Of a DNA stretch of 34,334 bases, positions 1-10,675 are shown one piece after another. How positions within the stretch are numbered: position 1 is the stretch's first letter; each line of letters begins with the position of its first letter. Made by a program: the position numbers and the translations under genes. The notes beneath the pieces were generated by a model that was given only the letters and a program-made list of their open reading frames with translations, was not told the DNA's origin and did not search any database. This stretch comes from an uncultured Bacteroidota bacterium (GTDB taxonomy: Bacteria; Bacteroidota; Bacteroidia; UKL13-3): assembly GCA_903927505.1 (NCBI GenBank), contig CAIYNF010000168.1, positions 1 to 34,334 on the forward strand, given 5' to 3'.

Positions 1-657
1 AATTTAGTAGATACCATTTTAGAAACTATTTCTTTGTTTGCTAAATCTCGTAGTTTTTATTTGAGGAGATTTCAATTTGAGCAACAAAATGAAGTAGAAC
101 AAATAATGCAGCAATACCCAAGTGTGATACTAATGTGCGGACATATGGCTAATTGGGAGGTTGCAGGGCAAAGTGTTCATTTATCGGGTGTGCAAATGGA
201 TGTTTTATACCATCCCTTGAGTAGCAAGTTTTTCGATTGGTTTATGTATCATATTCGCAGTCGTTTTGGTTTATATCCTATAAAAATGCAATCTGTTTTA
301 AGGGAATTATTGGATCGTAAAAACCAATCGTCTGTAATAACATTTATTGCAGACCAAACTCCTGGTCCTGATGGGTGTTTATGGATGAATTTTTTGAACC
401 AAGATACCCCCGTTTTTTTAGGTGCCGAAAAATTAGCCAAACGCTTTAATTACCCAGTTTTGTATGGCGCTATTTATCGTCATAAACGCGGTTATTACAG
501 TGTTAAATTTGAGGTAATTAGTTTGGATCCACAAAGCATGTCAGATAATGTAATTACCGAAAAATACATGCATCTTTTAGAGACAGATATTATAGCACAT
601 CCTGAAACATGGCTTTGGAGTCATAAGCGCTGGAAACACAAACGCAAAGCAGCTTAA
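1..657 (+). CDS. LpxL/HtrB-type lipid A biosynthesis acyltransferase, 5'-truncated by window edge
   Basis: Frame is open from base 1. HMANWE matches the HX4(D/E) acyltransferase motif; typical C-terminal 'HPETWLWSHKRWKHK'. Confidence 0.88.
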   Translation, partial: NLVDTILETISLFAKSRSFYLRRFQFEQQNEVEQIMQQYPSVILMCGHMANWEVAGQSVHLSGVQMDVLYHPLSSKFFDWFMYHIRSRFGLYPIKMQSVLRELLDRKNQSSVITFIADQTPGPDGCLWMNFLNQDTPVFLGAEKLAKRFNYPVLYGAIYRHKRGYYSVKFEVISLDPQSMSDNVITEKYMHLLETDIIAHPETWLWSHKRWKHKRKAA

Positions 658-698
658 TTTTTTATTCCGGTTCGAACCAAATTCTAAAAATTCTTCTT

Positions 699-2342
699 AT
701 GAAAACCATTTTTTCACCTATATATTTTACGCTAATCATAACGCTCTTGTTTTATGGCTGTAAGCCCAAAATTCAAGGAGATTTAATTATTGTAAATACA
801 CATATACAATTGTGCGATTCTGCCTATACAAGCGCTGATGCTATGGTAATTGGTTCGGGAAAAATATTGGCAATTGGTTCGGCCAAAGACTTACTTTCCA
901 AATACCAAGTCGACTCTCAAATGAGTTTCAATGGAAAATTTATTTATCCTGGAATAATAGATGCACATTGCCATTTTTATGGTTTAGGTAGGTTCTTGCA
1001 AATGTTAGATTTATCACAAACAAAATCTTTTGATGAAGTTGTTGATGCCTGCCTGCATTATTACTCAAAGCAAACACATAATTATTTATTAGGTAGGGGT
1101 TGGGATCAAAACAAATGGCCGAACCTAGCTTACCCAACCAATAATGAAGCATTGAACAATGCTTTTCCTGATATTCCTGTTTTACTCAAACGTATTGATG
1201 GACACGCTGCTATAGCAAATGATTTTGCTTTGCGTTTGGCTGGTTTGCATTCCAAATCAAAAGTGGCTGGTGGTGAGTTATTATTGAGCAAAGGAAAATT
1301 AAGTGGTGTACTCATTGATAATGCTGTTGATTTGGTAGAAAGGGTAATGCCAAAACCTACTACCCAAGATAACATTAAAGCCTTGTTAGACGCTCAATCT
1401 ACTTGCTTACAATATGGAATAACTGCAGTTACAGATGCTGGTTTAGAAACAAATATTATTTATTTAATTGATTCCTTACAAAAAGTTGGTTTGTTAAAAA
1501 TGCGTATCAATGCTATGGTAAGTTTAACACCAGAAAATTTGGCATTTTGGCTCAAACGTGGACCATTAAAAACAGAACGCTTACAAGTAAATAGTTTTAA
1601 AATGTATGGCGATGGAGCGCTTGGATCTCGCGGGGCTTGCTTGCTCAAGCCTTATTCGGATCAGCCTAAACACAGCGGATTTTTGCTTACACCTGCCGCC
1701 GAAATGGAAAAGTATATTGAGCAAATTGCACGCTCACCTTTTCAATTGTGTACACATGCCATTGGCGATTCCACCAACCGTTTATTGCTTAAATTATATG
1801 GCCGGTATATTGGTCAATTGCCTAACAAACGTTGGCGCATTGAACATGCTCAAGTAGTAAATTCAGAGGACATTAATTTATTTGGTAAATATGGCATTGT
1901 TCCCTCCGTTCAAACAACACATGCCACCAGCGATATGTATTGGGCAATTAATAGATTAGGGCCACAACGTATTCAGGATGCATACAGCTATCAATCATTA
2001 TTGAAACAATTAGCTTGGCTGCCTTTGGGTACCGATTTTCCAGTAGAAGCGGTTTCTCCTTTCTTTACTTTTTATGCAGCTGTTAGCAGACGAGATGGAG
2101 CTGGTTTGCCTCAAAACGGATTTCAAATTGAAGAAGCTTTGAGCAGAAAACAAGCCTTAAGTGGTATTACCACATGGCCGGCAAAAGCGGCATTTCAAGA
2201 AAATGAAATGGGTTCACTTTTACCAGGTACTTTTGCAGATTTTGTAGTGCTAGATATAGATTTATTAGCAGCTGATATGAAGCAAATAAGGACTGCTAAA
2301 GCCTTACAAACTTTCATTGATGGTCTTCCAGTAAATAATTAA
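699..2342 (+). CDS. Amidohydrolase family (YtcJ-like) lipoprotein
   Basis: Lipobox-like LLFYGC; metal-binding DAHCHFYG; 'GRGWDQNKW', 'RIEHAQ' and 'LGTDFPVE' motifs typical of the YtcJ/amidohydrolase_3 family. Confidence 0.88.
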   Translation: MKTIFSPIYFTLIITLLFYGCKPKIQGDLIIVNTHIQLCDSAYTSADAMVIGSGKILAIGSAKDLLSKYQVDSQMSFNGKFIYPGIIDAHCHFYGLGRFLQMLDLSQTKSFDEVVDACLHYYSKQTHNYLLGRGWDQNKWPNLAYPTNNEALNNAFPDIPVLLKRIDGHAAIANDFALRLAGLHSKSKVAGGELLLSKGKLSGVLIDNAVDLVERVMPKPTTQDNIKALLDAQSTCLQYGITAVTDAGLETNIIYLIDSLQKVGLLKMRINAMVSLTPENLAFWLKRGPLKTERLQVNSFKMYGDGALGSRGACLLKPYSDQPKHSGFLLTPAAEMEKYIEQIARSPFQLCTHAIGDSTNRLLLKLYGRYIGQLPNKRWRIEHAQVVNSEDINLFGKYGIVPSVQTTHATSDMYWAINRLGPQRIQDAYSYQSLLKQLAWLPLGTDFPVEAVSPFFTFYAAVSRRDGAGLPQNGFQIEEALSRKQALSGITTWPAKAAFQENEMGSLLPGTFADFVVLDIDLLAADMKQIRTAKALQTFIDGLPVNN

Positions 2343-2396
2343 TGTATTGTATTTCAGCTAATTAAGACTTACAGATAAATAATGTTTGGGCAATTA

Positions 2397-2408
2397 ATGT
2401 ATATACAT
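2397..2408. promoter_or_regulatory. 12-bp perfect palindrome ATGTATATACAT upstream of marR; candidate autoregulatory operator
   Basis: Read directly; ends 17 nt before the marR start codon at 2426. Confidence 0.4.
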
Positions 2409-2425
2409 ATAAATTCGCCCTTATA

Positions 2426-2881
2426 ATGAAATTAGAAGAGGCAATCAAACAAACTAAATTTAATAATGCGCAGCACAAGGTGTTGTTAAATTTAATTTAT
2501 ACGGCTGGTTTGGTTCATGCAGAACAAACGCGTTTTTTTAAAGCCTACGATCTATCTCCACAACAGTTTAATGTTTTAAGAATATTAAGAGGGCAGCACC
2601 CTAATCCTGCAAGTGTGGGTTTGGTGCAAGAGCGCATGTTAGATCAAATGAGCAATGCCTCGCGTTTAATTGAAAAATTAAAGCAAAAGAAATTATTAAC
2701 ACGCAGAGAATGCAAAGAGGATAGAAGGCAAGTTGATATTGTTATAACAGATGATGGACTTAACCTATTAAAAGAAATTGATAAAGTGTTTATTGACTTT
2801 GAACACCGTTTGGCAAAATTATCCAACAGTGATGCAGAAACATTAAATAGTTTATTGGATCAAATCTCACACAGCATTTAA
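2426..2881 (+). CDS. MarR family transcriptional regulator
   Basis: wHTH composition: 'LSPQQFNVLRILRGQ', 'SNASRLIEKLKQKKLLTRRECKEDRRQVDIVITDDG' is a typical MarR wing. Confidence 0.93.
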   Translation: MKLEEAIKQTKFNNAQHKVLLNLIYTAGLVHAEQTRFFKAYDLSPQQFNVLRILRGQHPNPASVGLVQERMLDQMSNASRLIEKLKQKKLLTRRECKEDRRQVDIVITDDGLNLLKEIDKVFIDFEHRLAKLSNSDAETLNSLLDQISHSI

Positions 2882-2887
2882 AAAATT

Positions 2888-3502
2888 ATGAAAAAATATA
2901 TATATATGTTAGCTATTGCAGGTCTGGGTTTATCTGCAATTGCAAATCCACCAGCTAAGAAAGCTGATGCTCCTTACACGGTTGATGCTGCTGCTTCTAC
3001 CTTTAATTGGAAAGCTACCAAAGTTACGGGAGAGCATTCTGGTATTGCTAAAATTGCAAGTGGAATTGTTACCACTACTGGAACTAACTTAAAAGGTGGT
3101 GAAATTGTAATAGATATGTCAACTATTGATGCAACAGATTTAACAGGCGAATACCATGATAAATTAGTTGGTCACTTGAAAAGCGAAGATTTCTTCTCAA
3201 CTGCAAAATTTGTAACTGCAAGTATCAAAATTAAATCTGTAACTCCTATTAAAGGTGCAGCAGCTGGTAGCAACAATTACACTGTAGTTGCTGATTTAAC
3301 TATCAAAGGAATTACCAACGAAATTACTTTTCCTGCTATGGTAGTTATTACTGCTAAGCAAGTAATTTTTAAAGCAGATTTAAATGTTAACCGTACCAAA
3401 TATGATATCAAATACGGTTCAGCTAGCTTTTTTGAAGGTATTGGCGACAAAGCAATCTCTGATGACTTTAACGTAAAAGTAAGAGTGATTGCAAACAGAT
3501 AA
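2888..3502 (+). CDS. YceI family periplasmic/secreted protein
   Basis: Signal peptide; 'YTVDAAASTFNWKATKVTGEHSG', 'HLKSEDFFSTAKFVTA', 'DLTIKGITNEITFP' are YceI signatures. Starts 6 nt after the marR stop. Confidence 0.93.
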   Translation: MKKYIYMLAIAGLGLSAIANPPAKKADAPYTVDAAASTFNWKATKVTGEHSGIAKIASGIVTTTGTNLKGGEIVIDMSTIDATDLTGEYHDKLVGHLKSEDFFSTAKFVTASIKIKSVTPIKGAAAGSNNYTVVADLTIKGITNEITFPAMVVITAKQVIFKADLNVNRTKYDIKYGSASFFEGIGDKAISDDFNVKVRVIANR

Positions 3503-3522
3503 TAAATAAGGGTTTTGTTTAT

Positions 3523-3555
3523 AAGGGTCTGGTGCTTGCACCAGGCCCTTTTTTT
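3523..3555 (+). terminator. Rho-independent terminator after yceI
   Basis: AAGGGTCTGGTGC-TT-GCACCAGGCCCTT followed by a T run; 13-bp stem with one G-U pair. Confidence 0.85.
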
Positions 3556-5221
3556 ATGGCCTTTTTCTTATTTCGCTCGCAAAATAAGCACACTTGGTAT
3601 CTATGCGCATGTGGTAGGAGCCGCTTGCCTTTAAGCTATTTTCTGTGGTGCTGGGATAAATCATTTTGGCACTACCAAATACATCTGTAATATATACGGG
3701 CATTGCAAAATCAGCCGCTACATTTTCCCATTTGTAATATAAAACCTGGTCGCTTGAATTGGCTTTAATATCTAAGTAATAAACCAATTTAGGAACTTGT
3801 CTCGAATTCAAATATTGTTTAAAAAACCAATGGTAATCTTGTCCTGTCTTTTGGTTTACCATTTGAATAAAATCTTCGGTACAAACAGTTTGGTATTTAT
3901 AGGTTTGGTAAAATGATTTTAGGATATCAAAAAACACAACATCTTTATGAATACAGGTTCTTAAACTGTGCATCATTAATGCGCCTTTCATATAGGGGTC
4001 ACTGTCTTTGTAATTCCAATAATTAACATCTTTTGGTCCTTCCATGTTCTGCTTGTTTTTTACAAGCATTCCATAAAAATTTAAATAGTTCAAATAGGTT
4101 TCATGGCCCATGCTCTCTTCCATAAACAATGCTTCGCTATAGGTTGCCATTCCTTCGTGGATCCAAATGTCTGCATAATCTTTTACAGAAATGGCATTGC
4201 CCCACCATTCATGTGCACTCTCATGTAAGATAATATAATCTATGCCGTAGGCGTTGTTTTTGTAAGCATTTCCATATGCTATGGCAGTTTGGTGCTCCAT
4301 GCCTTCAAAGGGACTTTCAACCAATTTAAATTCATCGCGCCAAAATGGATATTCGCCAAAAGTGTTTTCATACACCTGAATAATTTTTCTGGTTTGCTGA
4401 AAATGTTCCCTGGCTTTTTCTAAATTATAATCCAATACATAATAGTGCAAACGCTTATTGTCTATTTTGGCATAACCAGAACTGAAATGTTCAAAATGGC
4501 CTATATAAAAAGTGGCGTTATAGGTATTAATAGGATAACTAACTTTATAGGTAAACGATTTTTTAGTTTCAGTAGAATCCTCCTTTATTAATTTACCATT
4601 GCTCACACATGTGAGTGCTTTGGGAACAATAAATGTCATTTGCATGCTATCGGGTTCGGCACTTAAATGGTCTTTTAATGGCCACCAAATATTGGCACCA
4701 ACTTTCTCGCAAGCCACGCCAATCCATGGTCTTCCTTTCTTGTCTTTTTTCCAAACAAAACCACCTTCCCATGGCGGACGTTTTGCTACAATTGGTTTTC
4801 CACCGTATTTTATCTCTAAAATAATTTGTTTACCACTGTCAATTTGCGATTTAAAATCAAGCCATAATCCAGTAAATTTTCTGCGGTAATTTATTTCTTC
4901 GCCATTGTACTGAATGCTGCGCACCTGCATATTTGGATGTAGGTTCAGCATCAATGTTTTAAAACTTTTAGTAGCCAACAAATGTATTTTTGCTACACCT
5001 TCAATTGATTTTTTATGAATATTAAAATCAATACTGAGTTCATAATAATAGGGTTTGTAGCAATCTCTATCACCACTTAAATAACCAATTAATGAATCTT
5101 CCACTGTAAACTTTGGGAGTTTACTTGGCTTTTTTGGTGTTTCACGTGCTATATTTAATCCCAGCAGCGAGCAACCCACAAAACTGATGGCAATGCCAAT
5201 AAAAAGGAAGAAGTTTTTCAT
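3554..5221 (-). CDS. M1 family (gluzincin) metallopeptidase lipoprotein
   Basis: HESAHEWWG zinc motif with downstream 'WIHEGMATYSEAL'; lipobox-like 'ISFVGCSLLG'. Confidence 0.92.
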   Translation of the reverse strand: MKNFFLFIGIAISFVGCSLLGLNIARETPKKPSKLPKFTVEDSLIGYLSGDRDCYKPYYYELSIDFNIHKKSIEGVAKIHLLATKSFKTLMLNLHPNMQVRSIQYNGEEINYRRKFTGLWLDFKSQIDSGKQIILEIKYGGKPIVAKRPPWEGGFVWKKDKKGRPWIGVACEKVGANIWWPLKDHLSAEPDSMQMTFIVPKALTCVSNGKLIKEDSTETKKSFTYKVSYPINTYNATFYIGHFEHFSSGYAKIDNKRLHYYVLDYNLEKAREHFQQTRKIIQVYENTFGEYPFWRDEFKLVESPFEGMEHQTAIAYGNAYKNNAYGIDYIILHESAHEWWGNAISVKDYADIWIHEGMATYSEALFMEESMGHETYLNYLNFYGMLVKNKQNMEGPKDVNYWNYKDSDPYMKGALMMHSLRTCIHKDVVFFDILKSFYQTYKYQTVCTEDFIQMVNQKTGQDYHWFFKQYLNSRQVPKLVYYLDIKANSSDQVLYYKWENVAADFAMPVYITDVFGSAKMIYPSTTENSLKASGSYHMRIDTKCAYFASEIRKRP

Positions 5222-5224
5222 TAA

Positions 5225-6889
5225 TTATTTTTTATCCTTCAATCGTTCTTTGATATCCAACCTGTGTTTGCGTGCGGTATCAATGGCAATGTCGTAACCT
5301 GCATCTGCATGCCTTATTACGCCCATGGCAGGATCATTGTGCAATACGCGTTTTAACCTGCGGGCTGCATCATCTGTTCCATCTGCTAAAATTACCATAC
5401 CAGCGTGAATACTATAACCCATACCTACGCCACCACCATGGTGCACACTTACCCAACTTGCGCCACCAGCCGTATTAATTAAAGCATTTAAAATTGGCCA
5501 ATCTGCAACAGCATCACTGCCATCTTTCATGGCTTCTGTTTCTCTATTTGGAGAAGCTACAGAACCTGTATCTAAATGGTCGCGGCCAATTACAATTGGT
5601 CCTTTTACTTTTCCGGTTCGAACCAACTCATTAAATGCCAAAGCTGCTTTCTCTCTATCACCTTGTCCAATCCAACAAATACGTGCAGGCAAACCTTGGA
5701 AAGCGATACGCTCGCGTGCCATATCTAACCAACGGTGTAAGGAGGTATTTTCAGGAAACAAATCTTTCATTACTTGGTCGGTAACATAAATATCATTTGG
5801 ATCGCCGCTTAAAGCAACCCAACGGAAAGGACCTTTACCTTCACAAAACAAAGGACGAATATAAGCAGGCACAAAGCCCGGGAAATTAAACGCATTGGCA
5901 ACACCGCGTTGGTCTTTTGCTTGTCCGCGTAAATTGTTGCCATAATCAAATGTTATGGCACCACGTGCTTGCAATTCCAACATCAATTTTACATGATGTG
6001 CCATGGTATCTAAACTCAAACGGGTATACTTATCCGGATCCGTTTTGCGCATTCTGTCCGAAACTTCTTCTGCAATATCTTCTGGGTAATAGCCATTCAA
6101 AGGATCATGGGCAGAGGTTTGATCTGTTAATAAATCTGGCGTGATATTTCTTTCAAGTAGGCGCTCCAATAAATCAATCACATTACAATTAACGCCAATA
6201 GAAAGACTTCTGCCTTCTGCTTTTGCTTTTAATGCCATATCAATTGCTTGGTCTATATCACGACTCATTACATCTAAGTAACGCGTTTCTAAACGTTTTT
6301 TGATACGCCATTCAACCATTTCTGCAGCCAAACAAACACCATCGCACATGGTAACTGCCAAAGGTTGGGCGCCACCCATTCCACCTAAACCAGCAGTAAC
6401 AGTTAGTGTGCCTTTTAAGCTACCCCCAAAATGCTGACGAGCGGCTTCTGCAAAGGTTTCGTAAGTACCTTGCACTATTCCTTGCGAACCAATATAAATC
6501 CAACTTCCGGCAGTCATTTGTCCGTACATCATGAGGCCTTTTTTGTCTAACTCATGAAAGGTTTCCCAATTGGCCCATTTAGGAACCAACATACTGTTTG
6601 AAATGATAACACGAGGCGCATCTTTATGGGTTGGCAAAATACCAACGGGTTTGCCGCTTTGTATTAAGAGTGTTTCATCTTCTTCTAAATCGCGCAATGC
6701 TTTTTCAATTAATTCAAAGCTTTCCCAGTTACGCGCTGCTTTGCCAATACCGCCATAAACTATTAAATCTTCTGGACGTTCTGCTACATCTGGATCGAGG
6801 TTATTATGCAACATGCGCAGGGCTGCTTCTTGTACCCAACCTTTACATGTTAATTCATTGCCTTTAGCGGCGTGTATTACTCTGCTCAT
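5225..6889 (-). CDS. hutU: Urocanate hydratase (urocanase)
   Basis: Whole-length similarity by eye: '[13 protein letters not shown]', '[21 protein letters not shown]', '[14 protein letters not shown]', '[14 protein letters not shown]', '[18 protein letters not shown]'. Confidence 0.97.
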   Translation of the reverse strand: MSRVIHAAKGNELTCKGWVQEAALRMLHNNLDPDVAERPEDLIVYGGIGKAARNWESFELIEKALRDLEEDETLLIQSGKPVGILPTHKDAPRVIISNSMLVPKWANWETFHELDKKGLMMYGQMTAGSWIYIGSQGIVQGTYETFAEAARQHFGGSLKGTLTVTAGLGGMGGAQPLAVTMCDGVCLAAEMVEWRIKKRLETRYLDVMSRDIDQAIDMALKAKAEGRSLSIGVNCNVIDLLERLLERNITPDLLTDQTSAHDPLNGYYPEDIAEEVSDRMRKTDPDKYTRLSLDTMAHHVKLMLELQARGAITFDYGNNLRGQAKDQRGVANAFNFPGFVPAYIRPLFCEGKGPFRWVALSGDPNDIYVTDQVMKDLFPENTSLHRWLDMARERIAFQGLPARICWIGQGDREKAALAFNELVRTGKVKGPIVIGRDHLDTGSVASPNRETEAMKDGSDAVADWPILNALINTAGGASWVSVHHGGGVGMGYSIHAGMVILADGTDDAARRLKRVLHNDPAMGVIRHADAGYDIAIDTARKHRLDIKERLKDKK

Positions 6890-7059
6890 TGTTCTATAAT
6901 TTGAGGCGAAAATAGGGCTATTTTTCTTGTTCGCAAAAAGCTTTAAAACTTAGAATACGCCTAATTTATAGGCATTTAGCATATTTGAATACCAATTTGT
7001 AGGAATGTCATATTTTTTTATGAAAAGAAAATCTCATTTTCGTGCTTGAGATTTATACT

Positions 7060-7881
7060 ATGAATTACATGAAATTTCCTTTGTTGCAAGTGGTTTTTTT
7101 AGGCAGTTTTCAATTGTTAAGTTTATTTGGTTCGGCCCAAGACAAAAAGCCTGGCGCTTTTTACCTTACTTGGGGATATAACCGCGAGGCCTACTCAAAA
7201 AGCACTTTGCATTTGTATAACCATACAACAGATAATTATGATTTTAAAATGATGAATGCCAAGGCGCATGATAAAAATAATTTTGAGCATATTGGTCCAT
7301 TGAGCGAACTAACCATTCCACAATACAATTTACATATTGGGTATTTGTTTAATGACAAGCGCAATTTAGGTGTAGAATTAAGTTGGGACCATTTAAAATA
7401 TGTGGTAACAGATAACCAAGTAATGCGTGTTCAAGGCGATATTCGGGGTAGAAGCATTGATAAGGATACTTTGGTTGACCCAGATTTTGTGCATATTCAA
7501 CATACCAATGGAAACAATTATTTGATGTTAAATATTGTAAAGAAAACACCCCTTTGGCATCATCAGAACATGGAATTAAGTTGGCAAAATAAAGTAGGTG
7601 CTGGGGTATTGTATTCGTATACCATTTCTACTGTTTTGGGTAACCATGATGATGGCCATTTTAAACCACAAGGTTTTGTTTTGGGCTTGAACACCAGTTT
7701 GCGTTACGATATGTGTCGTTATTTCTTTTTAGAAGCAACAACCCAAGGGGCTTATGCAGATTACCGTTCAACAGAATTAGGTGCAGATCACCAAGGAAGA
7801 TTGGAACACCACTTTTATTCAATAGCTTTTGCTTTGCAATTTGGCTTTACTATTCCAACGCATAACACCAAGGGAATTTAA
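7060..7881 (+). CDS. Conserved hypothetical outer-membrane/exported beta-rich protein
   Basis: ORF 7042..7881; signal peptide starts more plausibly at MNYMKFPLLQVVFLGSFQLLSLFGSAQ (7060). No recognised domain. Confidence 0.6.
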   Translation: MNYMKFPLLQVVFLGSFQLLSLFGSAQDKKPGAFYLTWGYNREAYSKSTLHLYNHTTDNYDFKMMNAKAHDKNNFEHIGPLSELTIPQYNLHIGYLFNDKRNLGVELSWDHLKYVVTDNQVMRVQGDIRGRSIDKDTLVDPDFVHIQHTNGNNYLMLNIVKKTPLWHHQNMELSWQNKVGAGVLYSYTISTVLGNHDDGHFKPQGFVLGLNTSLRYDMCRYFFLEATTQGAYADYRSTELGADHQGRLEHHFYSIAFALQFGFTIPTHNTKGI

Positions 7882-7903
7882 TTTTTAAACTATCTTTGTC
7901 AAC

Positions 7904-8293
7904 TTGAGGCGCGTTCAACAATATATCGCAGTTGTTTTTGTTTGGTTAATAGGCTTAAGTCTATTGCCTTATAATGCCTTGCATTCGCATGAAGAATCGC
8001 AGCATTTAGCGTCCTTACTAAATTCAAAAGAAGTTGCCCATCATTGTGATTTAGATACACACCAATGTCAGGGAGAATTTAATAAACATTGCCAACACCA
8101 GCAACATGTTTCAAAGCAAGTTGCTAAGTGTTTTACCTGTCAATTTCATTTTATCAAAGGGTATATTGCTGTTGCCCAGCATAATTTAAAAACGCAATTA
8201 GAAACAAGAGATTTATTCCTCGCTTTTCATTTTTATCCTAAGGGTTTACATTTCATAAATATAGAAAACAAAGGTCCACCACATTTGGCTTAA
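7904..8293 (+). CDS. Small exported His/Cys-rich protein upstream of TonB receptor
   Basis: TTG-start ORF; N-terminal hydrophobic segment, then HSHEESQH, HHCDLDTHQC, HCQHQQH, CFTCQFHF; C-term 'NKGPPHLA'. Confidence 0.6.
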   Translation: MRRVQQYIAVVFVWLIGLSLLPYNALHSHEESQHLASLLNSKEVAHHCDLDTHQCQGEFNKHCQHQQHVSKQVAKCFTCQFHFIKGYIAVAQHNLKTQLETRDLFLAFHFYPKGLHFINIENKGPPHLA

Positions 8294-8331
8294 TGTGTTT
8301 TCCTTTTTGTTTATTCTTTATTTAAAATCCA

Positions 8332-10674
8332 TTGAAAAAAATATTTTCCTTGGCTATTTCTACGGGAATTTTTATTTTATTGTTTTGCTGTTTTTCGTTT
8401 CGAACCAATGCCCAAGCAAATCAAATTATTGAAATTCAAATTGTAGATAGCCTTAACTTAGAACCTTTATCTGGCGCTACTGTTAGCATTAGTAAGCACA
8501 GGCATTTCCATATCAGTGATGCCCAAGGAAAGGTAAAAATTGATTCTTTGCCTTTGGGCGAAATTACCTTGCATGTTTCCTATATTGGTTACCACCACCA
8601 AGATGTAAAAATTCATTTGCCAAGCACAAAAATATTACGCGTTTTTTTGTGTTCGGAAATAGGGCATTTGCATGAAACCATCATTGCGGGTGCAACAATT
8701 GGCAACAATTTTTCTGCTCGTTCAAAAACAATCATGAGCGCTGAGGAAATTCAAAAACACCAAGGGCAAAATATTTCCGATTTATTAAAAAATATCAATG
8801 GACTTACATTGATGAATGCTGCTGGAGGTATTGCCAAACCGGTATTGCGCGGCATGCATGGGCAGCGATTAATGATTTTAAATGGAAATGCTGCCATGGA
8901 AGGGCAACAATGGGGCGACGACCATGGACCAGAAATAGACCCCTTTCAAGCAAATGGTATTGAAGTAATAAAAGGTGCTGCAAGTTTAGAATATGGTCCT
9001 GCAGCAATGGGTGGTGTTATTCATATTTTACCAGCTGCTTATTTAAAACAAGAGGGTATTGGCGCTAAAATTAATTTACAAGCATTGAGCAATAACCGCC
9101 AAGGTGCCTTTTCTTTTCAGGTGGAGGGTAGAAAAGGGAAAGAAAAATTTATGGCTTGGCGTGTGCAAGGCAGTATGCGAAAAGCAGGTGATGCGCATGC
9201 TCCCAGCTATCAAATAAGTAATACGGGCTTTACAGAAAACAACCAATCTGCCATGCTTGTTTTTGGCGGTAAAAAATGGACATGGGAAAGTAATTTGAGC
9301 AGGTTTGCAACGGTACAAGGCATTTTTATTGGTTCTCATTTAGGAAATATAGATGATTTGAAAAAGGCCCTTCAAGCAAGTAAACCACTCATTATTCTTC
9401 CATTTTCTTATACTATAGGCAAACCCTACCAAACGGTGGAGCATGTTTTATTCTCAACTAAGTTTAATTACCAACTAGCTAAAAACAAAAAACTGAGTTT
9501 GCTTTATGTGCAACAAGACAATAGGCGACAAGAGTTTGATGCAGATAGAATTTATAACCAAGCCTTGCAGGGGAAACCTGCTACTGACTTGGAGATTCAG
9601 AGCTTTACAGGCGAGCAAAGTTACGAGCAAAAGTTTCATGAGCATTGGATTTTTAAATTGGGTGCAGCAGAATTATTGCAAAACAATTCGGTTCAAGGTA
9701 CGCAGTTTATTATTCCTACTTTTCAATCTATTACTTTAGGTGCATTTGCCTTACTCAAAAAAGAATGGTTAGATGCAAATTTGTCGCTAGGATTGCGCTA
9801 CGATAAACGTTGGCTAGAGGTGCCTAATTATAAACGCTTTCAAAATTCTTACCACTACAATACGCAAATGGGAGGCGCTTCTGCAGGCTTAACCTATAAC
9901 AAACGACTTCAAAAACAACTAAGTGCAAGCATCAGTTTGCAAAGCAGTTGGCGCCCACCCGCAGTGAATGAATTGTACAGTTATGGTTTGCATTATGGTG
10001 TGGCAAGTTTTGAAATTGGTTCAGACAAACTTGTTCCAGAGCGCGCCTTTTTATTGGACATTAATCTGCGCAAAGCCTATCAAAATATAAGTATTGAGGC
10101 AAGTGCCTACCTGCAACAATTCAATCATTTTATTTACCGCAGTCCTATGGCCGAACCCATATTAACCATACGTGGCGCTTTTCCTGCTTTTCAATTTATG
10201 CAACACAATGCGCGGCTAATGGGATTGGAAGTAAGTTTTGTTTATCGGCAGAAAAGGGCCTGGCAATGGGAGAGTAAATTCAATTATTTACATGCGCAAA
10301 ATATAGATTTAAACCAGCCATTAATTTTTATGCCAGCCAATAGAATGGAGCATACTTTGGGCTATGTTTTTAGTGAAAACAAATTATTCAAATTGCCGTT
10401 TATTGAAATGCAAAGTATTTGGGTGGCTAAGCAAAATAGGTATGTAAGTGGTGCAGATTTTACCATTCCACCTGCTGCCTATGTATTGTTAAATATCAAT
10501 GCAGGTGGGTCTTTTCAGCCTTTTAAAAATGGCCAAGTCTGGTTATTTAATTTGAGTGTTCAAAATGTATTGAACCAAAATTACCGCGATTACATGAGTA
10601 AGTTTAGGTACTTTACCAATGATCCTGGAATCAATTTTATTTTTAGTTTACAAATTCCTATTTCAAAAAATTAA
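8332..10674 (+). CDS. TonB-dependent receptor with N-terminal carboxypeptidase-like regulatory domain; putative metal (ZnuD-like) receptor
   Basis: 'GATVSISKHRHFHISDAQGKVKIDSLPLGEITLHVSYIGY' (CarboxypepD_reg-like), plug 'ISDLLKNINGLTLMNAAGGIAKPVLRGMHGQRLMILNG', then beta-barrel to a terminal aromatic-rich strand. TTG start. Confidence 0.9.
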   Translation: MKKIFSLAISTGIFILLFCCFSFRTNAQANQIIEIQIVDSLNLEPLSGATVSISKHRHFHISDAQGKVKIDSLPLGEITLHVSYIGYHHQDVKIHLPSTKILRVFLCSEIGHLHETIIAGATIGNNFSARSKTIMSAEEIQKHQGQNISDLLKNINGLTLMNAAGGIAKPVLRGMHGQRLMILNGNAAMEGQQWGDDHGPEIDPFQANGIEVIKGAASLEYGPAAMGGVIHILPAAYLKQEGIGAKINLQALSNNRQGAFSFQVEGRKGKEKFMAWRVQGSMRKAGDAHAPSYQISNTGFTENNQSAMLVFGGKKWTWESNLSRFATVQGIFIGSHLGNIDDLKKALQASKPLIILPFSYTIGKPYQTVEHVLFSTKFNYQLAKNKKLSLLYVQQDNRRQEFDADRIYNQALQGKPATDLEIQSFTGEQSYEQKFHEHWIFKLGAAELLQNNSVQGTQFIIPTFQSITLGAFALLKKEWLDANLSLGLRYDKRWLEVPNYKRFQNSYHYNTQMGGASAGLTYNKRLQKQLSASISLQSSWRPPAVNELYSYGLHYGVASFEIGSDKLVPERAFLLDINLRKAYQNISIEASAYLQQFNHFIYRSPMAEPILTIRGAFPAFQFMQHNARLMGLEVSFVYRQKRAWQWESKFNYLHAQNIDLNQPLIFMPANRMEHTLGYVFSENKLFKLPFIEMQSIWVAKQNRYVSGADFTIPPAAYVLLNINAGGSFQPFKNGQVWLFNLSVQNVLNQNYRDYMSKFRYFTNDPGINFIFSLQIPISKN

Positions 10675-10675
10675 C

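Noticed and set aside
669-678. GGTTCGAACC as a tRNA T-arm/att remnant
   Set aside because: Resembles the GGTTCGAnnCC T-loop consensus, but no acceptor, D or anticodon arms flank any copy and three copies lie inside intact ORFs.
2896-2907. (AT)6 tract at the start of yceI as a phase-variation repeat
   Set aside because: Only six dinucleotide units in AT-rich DNA, encoding an in-frame signal-peptide segment; too short to claim slippage.
6959-6973. GCCTA-ATTTA-TAGGC inverted repeat between hutU and the 7060 gene
   Set aside because: 5-bp arms only; expected by chance in a window this size, and no regulator is assignable.
7891-7898. TATCTTTG as promoter for the His/Cys-rich gene
   Set aside because: Fits TAnnTTTG, but there is no -33 TTG at proper spacing and it lies only 5 nt before the assumed start, so promoter or start is doubtful.
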